Source: AP-15 sp963775875 (GTDB lineage Bacteria > Pseudomonadota > Alphaproteobacteria > ATCC43930 > CGMCC-115725). From it: a DNA stretch of 64,000 nt. The stretch covers positions 1 to 64,000 of the forward strand of contig CAVZKP010000026.1 in the NCBI GenBank assembly GCA_963775875.1. Reading direction: 5' to 3'. A program made the translations under genes and the position numbers. Below are positions 7,737 through 16,241 of the stretch, in pieces. Below the pieces are notes generated by a model. The model searched no databases. It saw only the letters and a program-made list of their open reading frames with translations, and had not been told where the DNA came from. How positions within the stretch are numbered: the first letter of the stretch is position 1; the number at the start of each line of letters is the position of its first letter.

Positions 7737-10178
7737 TCAGCCACGTTTGACGAAAACCCCGTTGGCCTGGAGCAATTCGCCGGTCCTGCGGTCCTCTAAT
7801 TCCGGGCCCAGCGCAACGCACCGATAGCCGAGCTCTGCCAACAGCCGGCATAGCTCCGACATGCCGGGTCCATCGGCGTACAGGGGCGCTAACGACATCT
7901 CACAGACGATGGCCTTCACCCGGTGATGACTGCGTCTCAGGCCTGCTAATATATGGGCCTCGTATCCCTGAGTGTCTATCTTAAGACCAAAGAGGGTAGT
8001 TGGGTCGGAAAAAGTCCGCTCTATATACGAGTTGAGAGTAATAACGCGGCACGGTTCCGTTCCCTGATATGCCGATTCGGGTGCTGCTTCGCGATGCCGA
8101 TCAAGCATTGGCAGCAACGAGGAACTGTAGGAATTCCCGGCAATGTTGATCTCCGCCCAATTGTCTCTCTCACCGAGGGCGCAGCGTTCTGCAACGTCCC
8201 ACAGCGGATCCGAAGCCGCCGCCGCCGCCAGACTCGCATATGCATCCGTGAGCGGTTCGAAACTGATGATGTGACCATGATATCCGCTGGCCCGCAGGCC
8301 TTGGGCGAACTGCCCGGTATTGGCGCCGACATCGAGGATCACATCGATGGCAAAGCCGCGGCACTCCTCGAGAAAGCGTTCGTTTGCGTACTCTACGAAT
8401 CCATCGTGGCTCGAAGGCGAAGACCCTGTTTTCGTTTCTTCGCTCGGGCTCGGTGTCGCCTCGGCCGACGGGAAGGGCCTGATTAAAAGCGGGTCTGGCC
8501 AGCCGCCGGATTCCCACGGGAGGCGCTTTGCCAGGCCGAGCCATTGGCCGAGCTTTCGCCAGCGCGACAGTCGCATGTGATGCAGCAATCCATGCAATCG
8601 CTCGAGCTCGCGCAGGAGTTCGGCTGTCGACGGCTCCGGCCCTCGGCCATCGGCGCCGGCGGTTGACCCGACGCCAGCCACGGCGAAATCCGTCCGCCAT
8701 TCCTCGGTTTCCCAGGCCAGCCGCTTTGCCAGGCCCAGGCGCTGCCCGGCCCGACGCCAGCGCGACCGCTCGACCACATCGCCGATGGCGTCTTCAACCC
8801 GGGCGATCTCTGCGACCGCGGCCGAGCGCACCCATTGCTCCGGGTCTCCCCGGCTTTCCCGGGCAACGGCATCGGCATGGACCAACTGGAGGCGCTGGGC
8901 AGCCAGCGTGTGCGCCGACAACAGCGCCCGGCGCAGCCGGACCAGGTCGGATGCCTGCGCCTCGACGATCTGCAGCAAAGCCTCGGCATCCCCTGCATCG
9001 CCGGCAATCGGGGTCGGGGGGCTGCCGCCGAGGCGCGGCACTTCGTGCTTCATCCGATCGCGGCGCATCTGAGAAACGACGGCGGACAGGCGAGCCACCT
9101 CGCTGGCCTGCGCCATCCGGTCGCGCTCCAGATCAGCCGCAACTTCGGATAGTCGAACCACCTCGCTGGCCTGCATCGCCCGGTTGCGCTCCAGATAAGC
9201 CGCATCTTCGGACAGGCGCGCCACCTCGCTTGCTTGCATCGCCCGGTTGCGCTCCAGATCGGCCGCAACTTCGGACAGGCGCGCCACCTCGCTTGCTTGC
9301 ATCGCCCGGTTGCGCTCCAGATCGGCCGCAACTTCGGAGAGGCGAGCCATCTCGCCCGCTTGCTGGGCGTTGTCACGCTCCAATTCGGCGATGGCAGCCG
9401 ACAGGCGCACCGATTCGCTATCTCGGAAAGGGTCGCAGATACTTACCGGGGCGGAAAAATACCGGCTGAGGTCGTGGTGCTCTTCGGCCACATAAAAACG
9501 GTTGAGACCATCGAAATATACGAATTCGTAGCCGGCTTCGAGCAATATGGGTTCCCAGGCCATGAAGCTCGGGATCGAGGTCATCGGCCTGACCGCCTCG
9601 ATCAGCACGATCCATGGCCGAACCTTGGCAAAGTCTGTGCCGCGGAGCACCTGGCGCTCGTAGCCCTCGACGTCGATCTTGAGAAAGTGGACCTCCTGGT
9701 CGCCGAGATCGTCGAGCACCGCCGCCAACGTCGTAATCGGAACGCGCCGCTGAGTCGCCGTGAACCCCGCGGCCATATGTTCGTCGGCGATCTCCTTGAC
9801 CAACGTCGATAGGCCGGTATCGCCGAACTCGTAAAAGGCGGCCGTTCCCGGACTATGGCCAAGCGCTACCTCCAGCGTCACATCGCGGGGGCGTTCGTTG
9901 CGGAGTTTCTCGGCGTAGTACGGATTTGGCTCGACATTGATGCCGCGCCAGCCGAGATCGTAAAACGCCCGGGTAACCGACAAGTCGGTCGGATCGTGAG
10001 CGCCGATATCGACGTAAAATCCGCGATGTACGGTGTGCAGGGCTCGCCAAAGTAGAACGTCCTCGCGCGTCTGCGCGTAGGAGATGATCGCCTCCTTCGG
10101 ATATTCGAAAGCGAGTGCAGGGGCATCGGCATCGGACGTCTGTCCAGGCGGTTTATGATCAGCGATCAAATCTTCCAT
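7737..10178 (-). CDS. Coiled-coil protein with two FkbM-family methyltransferase domains
   Basis: 813 residues from the ATG at 10178, which has GGAG five bases upstream; the longer open frame to 10340 adds low-complexity sequence without a better start. Domain 1 (about 30-240) is an FkbM SAM-dependent methyltransferase (FYVDIGAHDP, INVEPNPYYAEKLR, FLKIDVEGYERQVL). Then comes a coiled coil of 21-residue repeats (ARLSEVAADLERNRAMQASEV), then two copies of an RWRxxGQxLGLAKRLxWE motif, and finally a second FkbM domain (VILDVGANTGQFAQGLRAS, FGLKIDTQGYEAHIL). Such enzymes O-methylate sugars of surface glycans or capsules. The coiled coil may set the distance between the two active sites or mediate assembly. 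Probably cotranscribed with glycosyltransferase copy B. Confidence 0.88.
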   Translation of the reverse strand: MEDLIADHKPPGQTSDADAPALAFEYPKEAIISYAQTREDVLLWRALHTVHRGFYVDIGAHDPTDLSVTRAFYDLGWRGINVEPNPYYAEKLRNERPRDVTLEVALGHSPGTAAFYEFGDTGLSTLVKEIADEHMAAGFTATQRRVPITTLAAVLDDLGDQEVHFLKIDVEGYERQVLRGTDFAKVRPWIVLIEAVRPMTSIPSFMAWEPILLEAGYEFVYFDGLNRFYVAEEHHDLSRYFSAPVSICDPFRDSESVRLSAAIAELERDNAQQAGEMARLSEVAADLERNRAMQASEVARLSEVAADLERNRAMQASEVARLSEDAAYLERNRAMQASEVVRLSEVAADLERDRMAQASEVARLSAVVSQMRRDRMKHEVPRLGGSPPTPIAGDAGDAEALLQIVEAQASDLVRLRRALLSAHTLAAQRLQLVHADAVARESRGDPEQWVRSAAVAEIARVEDAIGDVVERSRWRRAGQRLGLAKRLAWETEEWRTDFAVAGVGSTAGADGRGPEPSTAELLRELERLHGLLHHMRLSRWRKLGQWLGLAKRLPWESGGWPDPLLIRPFPSAEATPSPSEETKTGSSPSSHDGFVEYANERFLEECRGFAIDVILDVGANTGQFAQGLRASGYHGHIISFEPLTDAYASLAAAAASDPLWDVAERCALGERDNWAEINIAGNSYSSSLLPMLDRHREAAPESAYQGTEPCRVITLNSYIERTFSDPTTLFGLKIDTQGYEAHILAGLRRSHHRVKAIVCEMSLAPLYADGPGMSELCRLLAELGYRCVALGPELEDRRTGELLQANGVFVKRG
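9087..9400. repeat. Tandem 63-bp repeats encoding the FkbM coiled coil
   Basis: About five head-to-tail units of 63 bp; equivalent positions fall at 9121, 9184, 9247, 9310 and 9373. The central two are almost identical and the outer ones have diverged. Each unit encodes 21 residues, three heptads, keeping the coiled coil in register. Confidence 0.9.
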
Positions 10179-10594
10179 AGTCGCTCCAATCGACGAGCCG
10201 AATTTCACAGGCGGCAGCCATTTCGCACGGAACGGTTGCCTCTGCGCCAACCGCCGGTGGATGCCTTGAGGTGCTTGCTCCGATGACGCGCCGAAACCCG
10301 TCTCCCAATCTCCCGTAGCACCGGCCTCTTCACCCGGCAACGACCAAACGCGAACCGGCAGCGGGTAGGGACCAGCACGCTCGGCCGATTCCCGAGGCTT
10401 GGCCGCTCTGGGCGCAATCGATCTCGTGGTGATGGATCGGCGGGTGTTGATCGCGGGACCCCTATGCCGGATTATACCGATTCCTTTGAAAACGGGCTGG
10501 CGACCCGGATAGCCGATCCGCCGCTACGCTAGGGCTGGCCCGACGCGCCGCGCCGTGGCAGGCTGTGGATCTCCGCAAACCGACGAGGCCGGAC
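10179..10594. other. Divergent intergenic region, no gene seen
   Basis: About 415 bases separate the divergent double-FkbM and VOC genes. The frame upstream of the FkbM start is open to 10340, but its Arg/Gln-rich translation is not FkbM-like. The region should hold promoters for both directions; I cannot assign -35/-10 boxes with confidence. Confidence 0.4.
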
Positions 10595-10963
10595 ATGAAG
10601 ATAGAGCGAATCGACCATCTGAACCTGACCGTCGCCGATATCGACCGCAGCGTGGAGTTCTATAAGCGCGCGCTCGGCATGGAGATCGAGAGTATGGGCG
10701 AAGGCCGCGCCGCGCTGCATTTCGGCCAGCAAAAGATCCATCTCGACGCGGCCGGCGGCCCCATGGCGATGAGCAGCGAAAAGCGGATGCCGGCACATAT
10801 CTGTTTTATCACCGATGCGCCGGTCGGTGAGGTCATGGCCCATCTCGAACATTGCGGCATACCGGTGCGGATGCAGGGACCGCGCGCCGGGGCGATCGGC
10901 ACGATCCAATCGGTCTATATCGACGACCCGGATCAGAACTCGATCGAGATTTCCAGCTACTGA
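10595..10963 (+). CDS. VOC (glyoxalase/bleomycin-resistance) family protein
   Basis: A 122-residue single-module vicinal oxygen chelate protein beginning MKIERIDHLNLTVADIDRS. The metal-ligand-type His (DHLNL), AALHFGQQKIHL and the terminal Glu in DDPDQNSIEISSY fit the two-repeat beta-alpha-beta-beta-beta fold. Start chosen at the ATG with GAGG upstream; a GTG ten codons earlier adds a non-conserved extension. The substrate cannot be predicted; members include glyoxalases, dioxygenases and resistance proteins. It stands alone, divergent from the polysaccharide genes. Confidence 0.85.
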   Translation: MKIERIDHLNLTVADIDRSVEFYKRALGMEIESMGEGRAALHFGQQKIHLDAAGGPMAMSSEKRMPAHICFITDAPVGEVMAHLEHCGIPVRMQGPRAGAIGTIQSVYIDDPDQNSIEISSY

Positions 10964-11137
10964 ACCGCGCCGCCCGACCGGGGAATCGCCACCGGATCCA
11001 GGCCAAATCTCAGATGACCACCACCGCGCAACAGAGAGGCGGCCGAATGCTGATCAATCCTGCCACCGATCGGGCCGCGGCAACCGGGCGGGAGCATCAT
11101 ATGGGGCGTCAGGCGGTTGGCTAAATTACCGAATGAC

Positions 11138-11213
11138 TGGCGTCCCCTACCGGATTCGAACCGGTGTTGCCGCCGTGAGAGGGCGGTGTCCTGGGCCTCT
11201 AGACGAAGGGGAC
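11138..11213 (-). tRNA. tRNA-Glu (anticodon CUC)
   Basis: The minus strand folds as a full cloverleaf: acceptor GTCCCC pairs with GGGGAC, the anticodon stem CCGCC/GGCGG encloses the loop CTCTCAC giving anticodon CUC, and the T-arm contains GGTTCGAATCC. The terminal CCA is encoded. Confidence 0.97.
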
Positions 11214-11281
11214 GAGGCGCGCCGGATTAAATAACGGTTGGCGGCCGCGCCGGCAAGCGCCGACCCGCCGGGCCGGTCTTG

Positions 11282-11767
11282 CTAGTCGCGAAAATTGAGA
11301 TATTGCAAGGGCTGCTCGAGTTTGAGACCGCGGATCGCGGCGATCGCATCCTGCAGGTCGTCGCGCTTTTTGCCGGCGACCCGCAGCTCGTCGCCCTGGA
11401 TCGACACCTGGACCTTGAGCTTTTTATCCTTGATCTCCCGGATCAGCTGACGCGCGAGGTCGGCGCCCAGCCCCTGGCGCAATGCGATCGTCTGCCGCAT
11501 CGTATTGCCCGCGGCCTTTTCCGGCGGCTGGTAGTCGAGCGCGCCGGGCTCGACCTTGCGTCGCGTCATATGTACCTTCAACAGTTCATGCATCTGCTTC
11601 AGCTTGAGGTCGTCGTCGGCGAGGACGGTCAGGACTCCGTCCTTGCGCTCGATCGAGCATTTGCTGCCCTTGAAATCAAAGCGAGTCGCGATCTCGCGCG
11701 TCATCCCGGCAAGGGCATTGTCAACTTCGGCGAGGTCGACCCGCGACACGATGTCAAAGCTCGGCAA
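11282..11767 (-). CDS. yajQ: YajQ family nucleotide-binding protein
   Basis: 161 residues starting LPSFDIVSRVDLAEVDNALA and ending with the family-typical QYLNFRD. It contains FDFKGSKCSIE and KKLKVQVSIQGDELRVAGKKRDDLQ. The open frame runs to 11980, but family proteins begin at PSFDIVS; the TTG at 11767 has GGAGGAGG a few bases upstream and gives the normal length. YajQ proteins bind nucleotides, and in Xanthomonas a homologue binds cyclic di-GMP; the role here is unproven. The gene ahead of it on the same strand overlaps its start as written, probably because of an indel there. Confidence 0.9.
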   Translation of the reverse strand: MPSFDIVSRVDLAEVDNALAGMTREIATRFDFKGSKCSIERKDGVLTVLADDDLKLKQMHELLKVHMTRRKVEPGALDYQPPEKAAGNTMRQTIALRQGLGADLARQLIREIKDKKLKVQVSIQGDELRVAGKKRDDLQDAIAAIRGLKLEQPLQYLNFRD

Positions 11768-12147
11768 TGCGCCCTCCTCCCAGAAACGCCGGACCTCAAG
11801 GCCGTCCATATAACGCGAATATCGGCCGCGCCTAGTCGGGATTTTACTTCCTCGCTGCAGAATTCGGGATGCTTCATCACGCTCAGCAGAAAGCCCGATA
11901 CCTGCCGATAGGTCGCGTCGTAAGCCAATCTTCGCGGCGGTTCGATCGTCGCCTCGTCGAGTTTGGCTGTTTGGCCCCAATCCGCAACCGCGGCGCTCAA
12001 TTCCGGATCGGCCAGGATGAAATTCACGGTCTGGTTTTGGGTGCCGAGAGTGGGGGCGCCGTTTTCGTCGGTCAGCTCGCGGTACAGCTCGATCGCATAT
12101 TCGAGCGCGTGGCGGATCAGCTTGGTGTCTTCGGTGAGCCTGGCCAT
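11701..12147 (-). CDS. Conserved-looking hypothetical protein, C-terminus doubtful
   Basis: 148 residues as written, beginning MARLTEDTKLIRHALEYAIELY after a GGAGG six bases upstream. The first 90 or so residues look like a compact soluble protein (TLGTQNQTVNFILADPE, LLSVMKHPEF). The last 45 are Arg/Ser-rich and overlap yajQ by 66 bases, unlike the rest. Dropping one base near 11855 would end the protein as HPEFAARK with a TAA at 11844-11846, clear of yajQ, so a sequencing indel is plausible. No family recognised. It probably forms a small operon with yajQ. Confidence 0.6.
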   Translation of the reverse strand: MARLTEDTKLIRHALEYAIELYRELTDENGAPTLGTQNQTVNFILADPELSAAVADWGQTAKLDEATIEPPRRLAYDATYRQVSGFLLSVMKHPEFCSEEVKSRLGAADIRVIWTALRSGVSGRRAHCRALTSCRGSTSPKLTMPLPG

Positions 12148-12208
12148 CGCCATCCTCCTTTCGGCATTGCCTGCAGGATAAACGCCGCGGGCGCCTGCCG
12201 CGTCCGCC

Positions 12209-13129
12209 CTATCGCCGCCGGCCGTAGCCACGTGCCGCCGCCGCGAGCTCGGTTTCACCCGCGCCAGACGGCGACCAGCCGAGCAGCTGGCGGGTTTCAC
12301 CATCATCGACCTGCAGCGACGAGGTCAGGCGTGCCACCACCGGGCCGAGTCTCGGAAAATGGGAAAGTGCGGCAAAGACGGTGGGCGGGATGGCGAAAAG
12401 CCACGGCCGGCCTCCGTGCCCGGCAGCCAGTGCCCGGATCAAATCGGGCGTCGACAGATCGGCTGCGTCGCGCGCGAGCAGCACCTGCCCGCCGGCGGCG
12501 GGGTGCAGGCAAACGGTCGCGGTCAGATCGACCAGATTACCCAGAGAGATCAGGCTGCGGCGATTGTCGATGCCGGCAAAAGGCAGTGGCAGTCCGCTGG
12601 CGGCGAGCCGGATCAAGGCCCGCATATTTCCCTTGACCTGCGGTCCATAGACGAGCGGTGGGCGCAGGATGACCAGGTCGAGCCCGGCATCCCGCGCCAC
12701 CGCAGCGAGCGCGCGCTCGATCGCGAGCTTGGCGCGGCCATAGGGGTCGCCGGGCCGCGCCGGATCGCCGGCGCGAAACGGCATTCCCGGCGGGGTCGCC
12801 ATGCCCATCGCCCGGATCGAGCTCATCTGCACCAACCGGCGCACGCCCAAAGCGGCGGCGGCCTGAGCCAGGGCCGCCGCGGCGGTGGCCTCAACTTCTG
12901 CGGCGGCGGCGCTGACCGGGCGGTGCGCCCGCATGGCGAGATGGACGACGATATCGACGCCGGCGAGATGATCCGACCAATCGGTCTGCGGTCCGATATC
13001 GCCGATCGCACGCAACTCGACGCCGGCGATCGGCTCGGCCGAGCCGCGCGTCATGCCGAGGACGGCGTGGCCGCGCCGGACCAGCTCATGGCACAATGCC
13101 CGGCCGATAAACCCGGTGGCGCCGGTCAC
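12209..13129 (-). CDS. NAD-dependent epimerase/dehydratase (extended SDR)
   Basis: Rossmann motif VTGATGFIGRALCHEL at the N-terminus, VHLAMRAHRPVSA, and an SSIRAMG...YGRAKLAIE catalytic Ser/YxxxK pattern, then LRPPLVYGPQVKGNM. This is the architecture of UDP-glucose/UDP-GlcNAc 4-epimerase-like enzymes of O-antigen loci. The GTG at 13129 begins inside the first beta strand; an in-frame CTG at 13144 with GGGAG six bases before it would restore LARILVTGATGF and may be the true start. It is divergent from a GT4 glycosyltransferase, a pairing common in polysaccharide biosynthesis; the sugar substrate is not predictable. Confidence 0.85.
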   Translation of the reverse strand: MTGATGFIGRALCHELVRRGHAVLGMTRGSAEPIAGVELRAIGDIGPQTDWSDHLAGVDIVVHLAMRAHRPVSAAAAEVEATAAAALAQAAAALGVRRLVQMSSIRAMGMATPPGMPFRAGDPARPGDPYGRAKLAIERALAAVARDAGLDLVILRPPLVYGPQVKGNMRALIRLAASGLPLPFAGIDNRRSLISLGNLVDLTATVCLHPAAGGQVLLARDAADLSTPDLIRALAAGHGGRPWLFAIPPTVFAALSHFPRLGPVVARLTSSLQVDDGETRQLLGWSPSGAGETELAAAARGYGRRR

Positions 13130-13273
13130 CAGAATGCGTGCCAGGCCGGTCTCCCGCTGCCGCGCCCGCGTCCCGATTGCGCAAGCGATGTGCGGGCAAA
13201 TGCACTAAAGAGGGCGTGGGCTCGAGGCAAGGCCGATGGACCGCCCTCGATCCTTGGTTCCGATTGGCGCGGA

Positions 13274-14500
13274 GTGACCATTTCCGAATCGATCCCTTCC
13301 ACCGCTTCGCTGCCGCCGGCCGGCGATCGCGATGCCGGGCGACGCCCGAAGCTCCTCTTCCTGGTCACCGAGGACTGGTATTTCTGCTCGCATCGGCTGC
13401 CGGTGGCGCGGGCGGCGCGCGACGCTGGCTTCGAGATCGTCGTCGCCACCCGGGTGCGAACCCATGGCCCTCAGATCCGGGATGAAGGTTTCGCGTTGCG
13501 CCCGATCGCCTGGCGCCGGCGTGGCGACGGGCTGATCGGCGCGGCCCGGGCGGTGGCCGCGATCGCCCGGCTCTACCGCGCCGAGCGCCCCGACATCCTC
13601 CATCACGTGGCGCTGAAGCCGGTGCTGTTCGGCGGGCTCGCCCGCGCGCTGGCGTTTCGCGGCGCGGCCGAGGCGCCGGCGTCGATCGATGCGGTAATGG
13701 GTCTCGGCTCCGGCTTCTCGGCGACGGCTATCGCCGCGCGTTTGCGCCGGCCGCCGCTCGGCATTGCCCTGCGCCTTGCCGCCGCCAGCGGCCGGGGCCG
13801 GATCGTGGTGCAGAACCCCGAGGACGGCGCCACGCTCGCCGCGCTCGGGATCGATCCGCAGCGGATTGCGCTGATCCGCGGGTCGGGGGTGGATATCCGC
13901 TACTTCGCCCCGCTGCCGATGCCGCACGGCGACACCGTCCGGGTGGCGCTGGTCTCGCGCATGCTGCGCGATAAGGGCGTGCTCGATGCGGTGGCCGCGA
14001 TCCGCCGCCTGCGGGCGCGCGGCCTCGCGGTCGAACTGGTGCTGGCCGGCCCGACCGACCCCGACAATCCGGGCTCGCTCTCGACGGCAGCCTTGGCCAC
14101 GCTCGCCGCCGAGCCAGGGATCGCCTGGCTCGGCGCCGTCGCCGATGTACGCGAGGTGTGGCGCCAGGCGGCGATCGCGGTGTTGCCCTCGACCTATGGC
14201 GAAGGGATACCCAAGGCTTTGCTCGAGGCCGCGGCCTGTGCCCGGCCGATTGTCGCCAGCGATGTTCCGGGCTGCCGCGAGGCGGTCCGCCCGGCGGTAA
14301 GCGGCGTCCTCGTGCCGCCGCACGACATCGATGCGCTGGCCGAGGCGATTGCTGCACTCGTCGCCGATCCGGCCGGGCGCGAGGCGATGGGGCATGCTGG
14401 CCGCGCGCTGATCGCCAGCCGCTTCGCCGAGGAGATCGTCGCCGGCGAAACCCTGGCCCTCTATCGCGCCGCTCTCGCCGAAAGAGCGATGCCGCGATGA
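13274..14500 (+). CDS. Family 4 glycosyltransferase
   Basis: About 408 residues with the GT-B fold. The N-terminal acceptor domain starts KLLFLVTEDWYFCSHRLPVA. The C-terminal donor domain has VRVALVSRMLRDKGVLDAV and the GT4 signature ending STYGEGIPKALLEAAACARP. This class transfers a hexose or N-acetylhexosamine to lipid-linked or O-antigen intermediates at the cytoplasmic membrane face. The start is uncertain: GTG at 13274 is the last in-frame start before conserved sequence but has a poor ribosome binding site; the open frame continues far upstream through the antisense of the epimerase. The stop overlaps the next ATG (ATGA), indicating coupling to the DUF423 gene. Confidence 0.88.
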   Translation: MTISESIPSTASLPPAGDRDAGRRPKLLFLVTEDWYFCSHRLPVARAARDAGFEIVVATRVRTHGPQIRDEGFALRPIAWRRRGDGLIGAARAVAAIARLYRAERPDILHHVALKPVLFGGLARALAFRGAAEAPASIDAVMGLGSGFSATAIAARLRRPPLGIALRLAAASGRGRIVVQNPEDGATLAALGIDPQRIALIRGSGVDIRYFAPLPMPHGDTVRVALVSRMLRDKGVLDAVAAIRRLRARGLAVELVLAGPTDPDNPGSLSTAALATLAAEPGIAWLGAVADVREVWRQAAIAVLPSTYGEGIPKALLEAAACARPIVASDVPGCREAVRPAVSGVLVPPHDIDALAEAIAALVADPAGREAMGHAGRALIASRFAEEIVAGETLALYRAALAERAMPR

Positions 14501-14868
14501 TCCGCGCCTGGCTGGCCGCCGCGGCGATCGGCGGATTCCTCTCGGTCGCGGCCGGCGCCGTCGCCGCCCACCTCGCGGCCGGCGATGCGCGGGCGGCCGA
14601 ATTGCTGCGTACCGGCGCGCTCTATGGCATGGTCCACGCTGCGGCGGTTCTCGCCCTCGCGGCGATGGCCGAGCGCCGCGCCCGGCCGGGCCTATTATTG
14701 AATGTCGCCGGGTGGAGTTTCGTCGTCGGCATCGTTCTATTCAGCTTCAGCCTTTTTGCGCTGGCGCTGAGCGGGATGGCGCAGTTCGGTCGGATCACCC
14801 CGTTCGGCGGCGTGGGCTTGCTGGTCGGTTGGGCAGCGCTTGGGTGCCACGCCATGCGCCGCCGCTGA
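14497..14868 (+). CDS. DUF423 family small membrane protein
   Basis: 123 residues with about four hydrophobic segments: MIRAWLAAAAIGGFLSVAAG, LYGMVHAAAVLALAAMA, SFVVGIVLFSFSLFALAL and GGVGLLVGWAALG. The GA-rich first helix, the central YGMVHA and the RITPFGG...GW motif are typical of DUF423 (E. coli YgdD). Its function is unknown; it is an inner-membrane protein. The start overlaps the stop of the glycosyltransferase by four bases. Confidence 0.88.
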   Translation: MIRAWLAAAAIGGFLSVAAGAVAAHLAAGDARAAELLRTGALYGMVHAAAVLALAAMAERRARPGLLLNVAGWSFVVGIVLFSFSLFALALSGMAQFGRITPFGGVGLLVGWAALGCHAMRRR

Positions 14869-14970
14869 CCTGTCCCGACAACAGGCGTCAATCCGGCGAT
14901 TCCGATTATGGCGGCACCGCGAGTGTGCGACACTCGGCGAGTTCGGCGCACTCGGCTTGCGAGGTTTGCG

Positions 14971-15897
14971 ATGACGACCCTGCTTTATACCCATTCAGCC
15001 TGTCTCGATCACGATCCCGGCAGCCATCACCCCGAATCGCCGGCACGGTTGCGCGCGGTGCTTGCCGCTCTCTCCGGTCCGCAATATGCCGGTCTCGACC
15101 GGCGCGAGGCGCCGGAGGCTGCCTTTGACGACGTGCTGCGGGTCCATTCGCGGCGCCACATCGAGCGTGTGCTCGATGCCGTGCCAAAAGCCGGTCACGC
15201 GGCGATCGACGCCGACACCGTCCTGTCGCCGGCCTCGGGAAAGGCCGCTCTGCGCGCCGCCGGAGCGGTCGCCGCCGCGGTCGATGCGGTCGTGGCGAAG
15301 GAGGCCGACAACGCCTTTTGCGCGGTCCGTCCCCCCGGGCATCACGCCGAACCCGATCGGGCGATGGGCTTCTGCCTGTTCAACAACGCCGCGATCGGCG
15401 CCTTGCGGGCGCGCGAGGTGCATGGCCTCGACCGGGTGGCGGTGATCGATTTTGACGTCCATCACGGCAACGGGACGCAGGCGGCCTTCGAAGCCGACGA
15501 CAATCTGTTCTATGCCTCGACCCACCAATACCCGCTCTATCCGGGCACCGGCGCGGCGAGCGAGACCGGGGTCGGCAACATCGTCAATGTCCCGTTGCGC
15601 CCGATGTCTGGTTCCGGTCCGTTTCGCCTCGCCATGACCGGACGCGTGCTGCCGGCGCTCGACGCATTCCGCCCCGACCTCGTGTTGATCTCGGCTGGGT
15701 TCGACGCGCACCGCAGCGATCCGCTGGCGCAGCTGATGCTCGAGGAATCCGACTACACCTGGGTCACCGGAAAGCTCCTCGAAATCGCCGCTCGCCATGC
15801 CGAGGGAAGGGTCGTTTCAACCCTCGAAGGCGGCTATGATCTGGCGGCGCTCGGTGCGAGCGTCGCGGCTCATGTGCGGGTGTTGATGTCGGTTTAA
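14971..15897 (+). CDS. Histone-deacetylase family hydrolase (acetoin utilisation/acetylpolyamine type)
   Basis: 308 residues of the arginase/deacetylase fold. Zinc and charge-relay motifs are all present: RPPGHHAEPDRAMGFCLFNN, the ligand motif DFDVHHGNGTQ, SAGFDAHRSDPL and the glycine-rich LEGGYD. It probably removes acyl groups from protein lysines or small amines in the cytoplasm. GAGG precedes the ATG by six bases. It is transcribed alone; the next gene starts 91 bases later, with a possible weak terminator between. Confidence 0.93.
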   Translation: MTTLLYTHSACLDHDPGSHHPESPARLRAVLAALSGPQYAGLDRREAPEAAFDDVLRVHSRRHIERVLDAVPKAGHAAIDADTVLSPASGKAALRAAGAVAAAVDAVVAKEADNAFCAVRPPGHHAEPDRAMGFCLFNNAAIGALRAREVHGLDRVAVIDFDVHHGNGTQAAFEADDNLFYASTHQYPLYPGTGAASETGVGNIVNVPLRPMSGSGPFRLAMTGRVLPALDAFRPDLVLISAGFDAHRSDPLAQLMLEESDYTWVTGKLLEIAARHAEGRVVSTLEGGYDLAALGASVAAHVRVLMSV

Positions 15898-15929
15898 CTG
15901 TTGCTGATCTGCAACGGCAGCTGTTTTTT
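15898..15929 (+). terminator. Possible Rho-independent terminator after the deacetylase gene
   Basis: An imperfect hairpin (CTG-TTGC against GCAA and CAG with a small bulge) starts right after the stop codon and is followed by TGTTTTTT. The stem is short, so this is tentative. Confidence 0.35.
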
Positions 15930-15988
15930 GTATTCCCAGTTCTGGTTGGCACGCCGTACGATCCTCGCCTTTTTGTTAATAGGAACAG

Positions 15989-16240
15989 ATGGTCGAACCG
16001 ACAGAATCAGCTGACATTGCGGCGATGAGTTTCGAGGAGGCGCTCGTCGAGCTCGAGCAGATCGTGCGGCGGCTCGAGGGCGGACAGGTCAAGCTCGATG
16101 AAGCGATCCTCTCTTACGAGCGCGGGGCACAGCTGAAGCAGCATTGCGAAAGAAAGCTCAACGAGGCGCAGCAACGGGTCGATCGCATCGTCATCGGCCC
16201 CGACGGCGCGATTGCGGCGGAGCCGGCGAAACTTGACTGA
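15989..16240 (+). CDS. xseB: Exodeoxyribonuclease VII small subunit
   Basis: 83 residues with the typical FEEALVELEQIVRRLEGGQ and LDEAILSYERGAQLKQHCE helices. XseB binds XseA to form the ssDNA-specific exonuclease VII used in repair. It is directly followed by ispA, the usual arrangement in proteobacteria. Confidence 0.96.
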   Translation: MVEPTESADIAAMSFEEALVELEQIVRRLEGGQVKLDEAILSYERGAQLKQHCERKLNEAQQRVDRIVIGPDGAIAAEPAKLD

Positions 16241-16241
16241 A

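Noticed and set aside
9087..9400. Possible CRISPR array because of regular repeats
   Set aside because: Units are contiguous 63-bp coding repeats in one open frame with no unique spacers and no cas genes.
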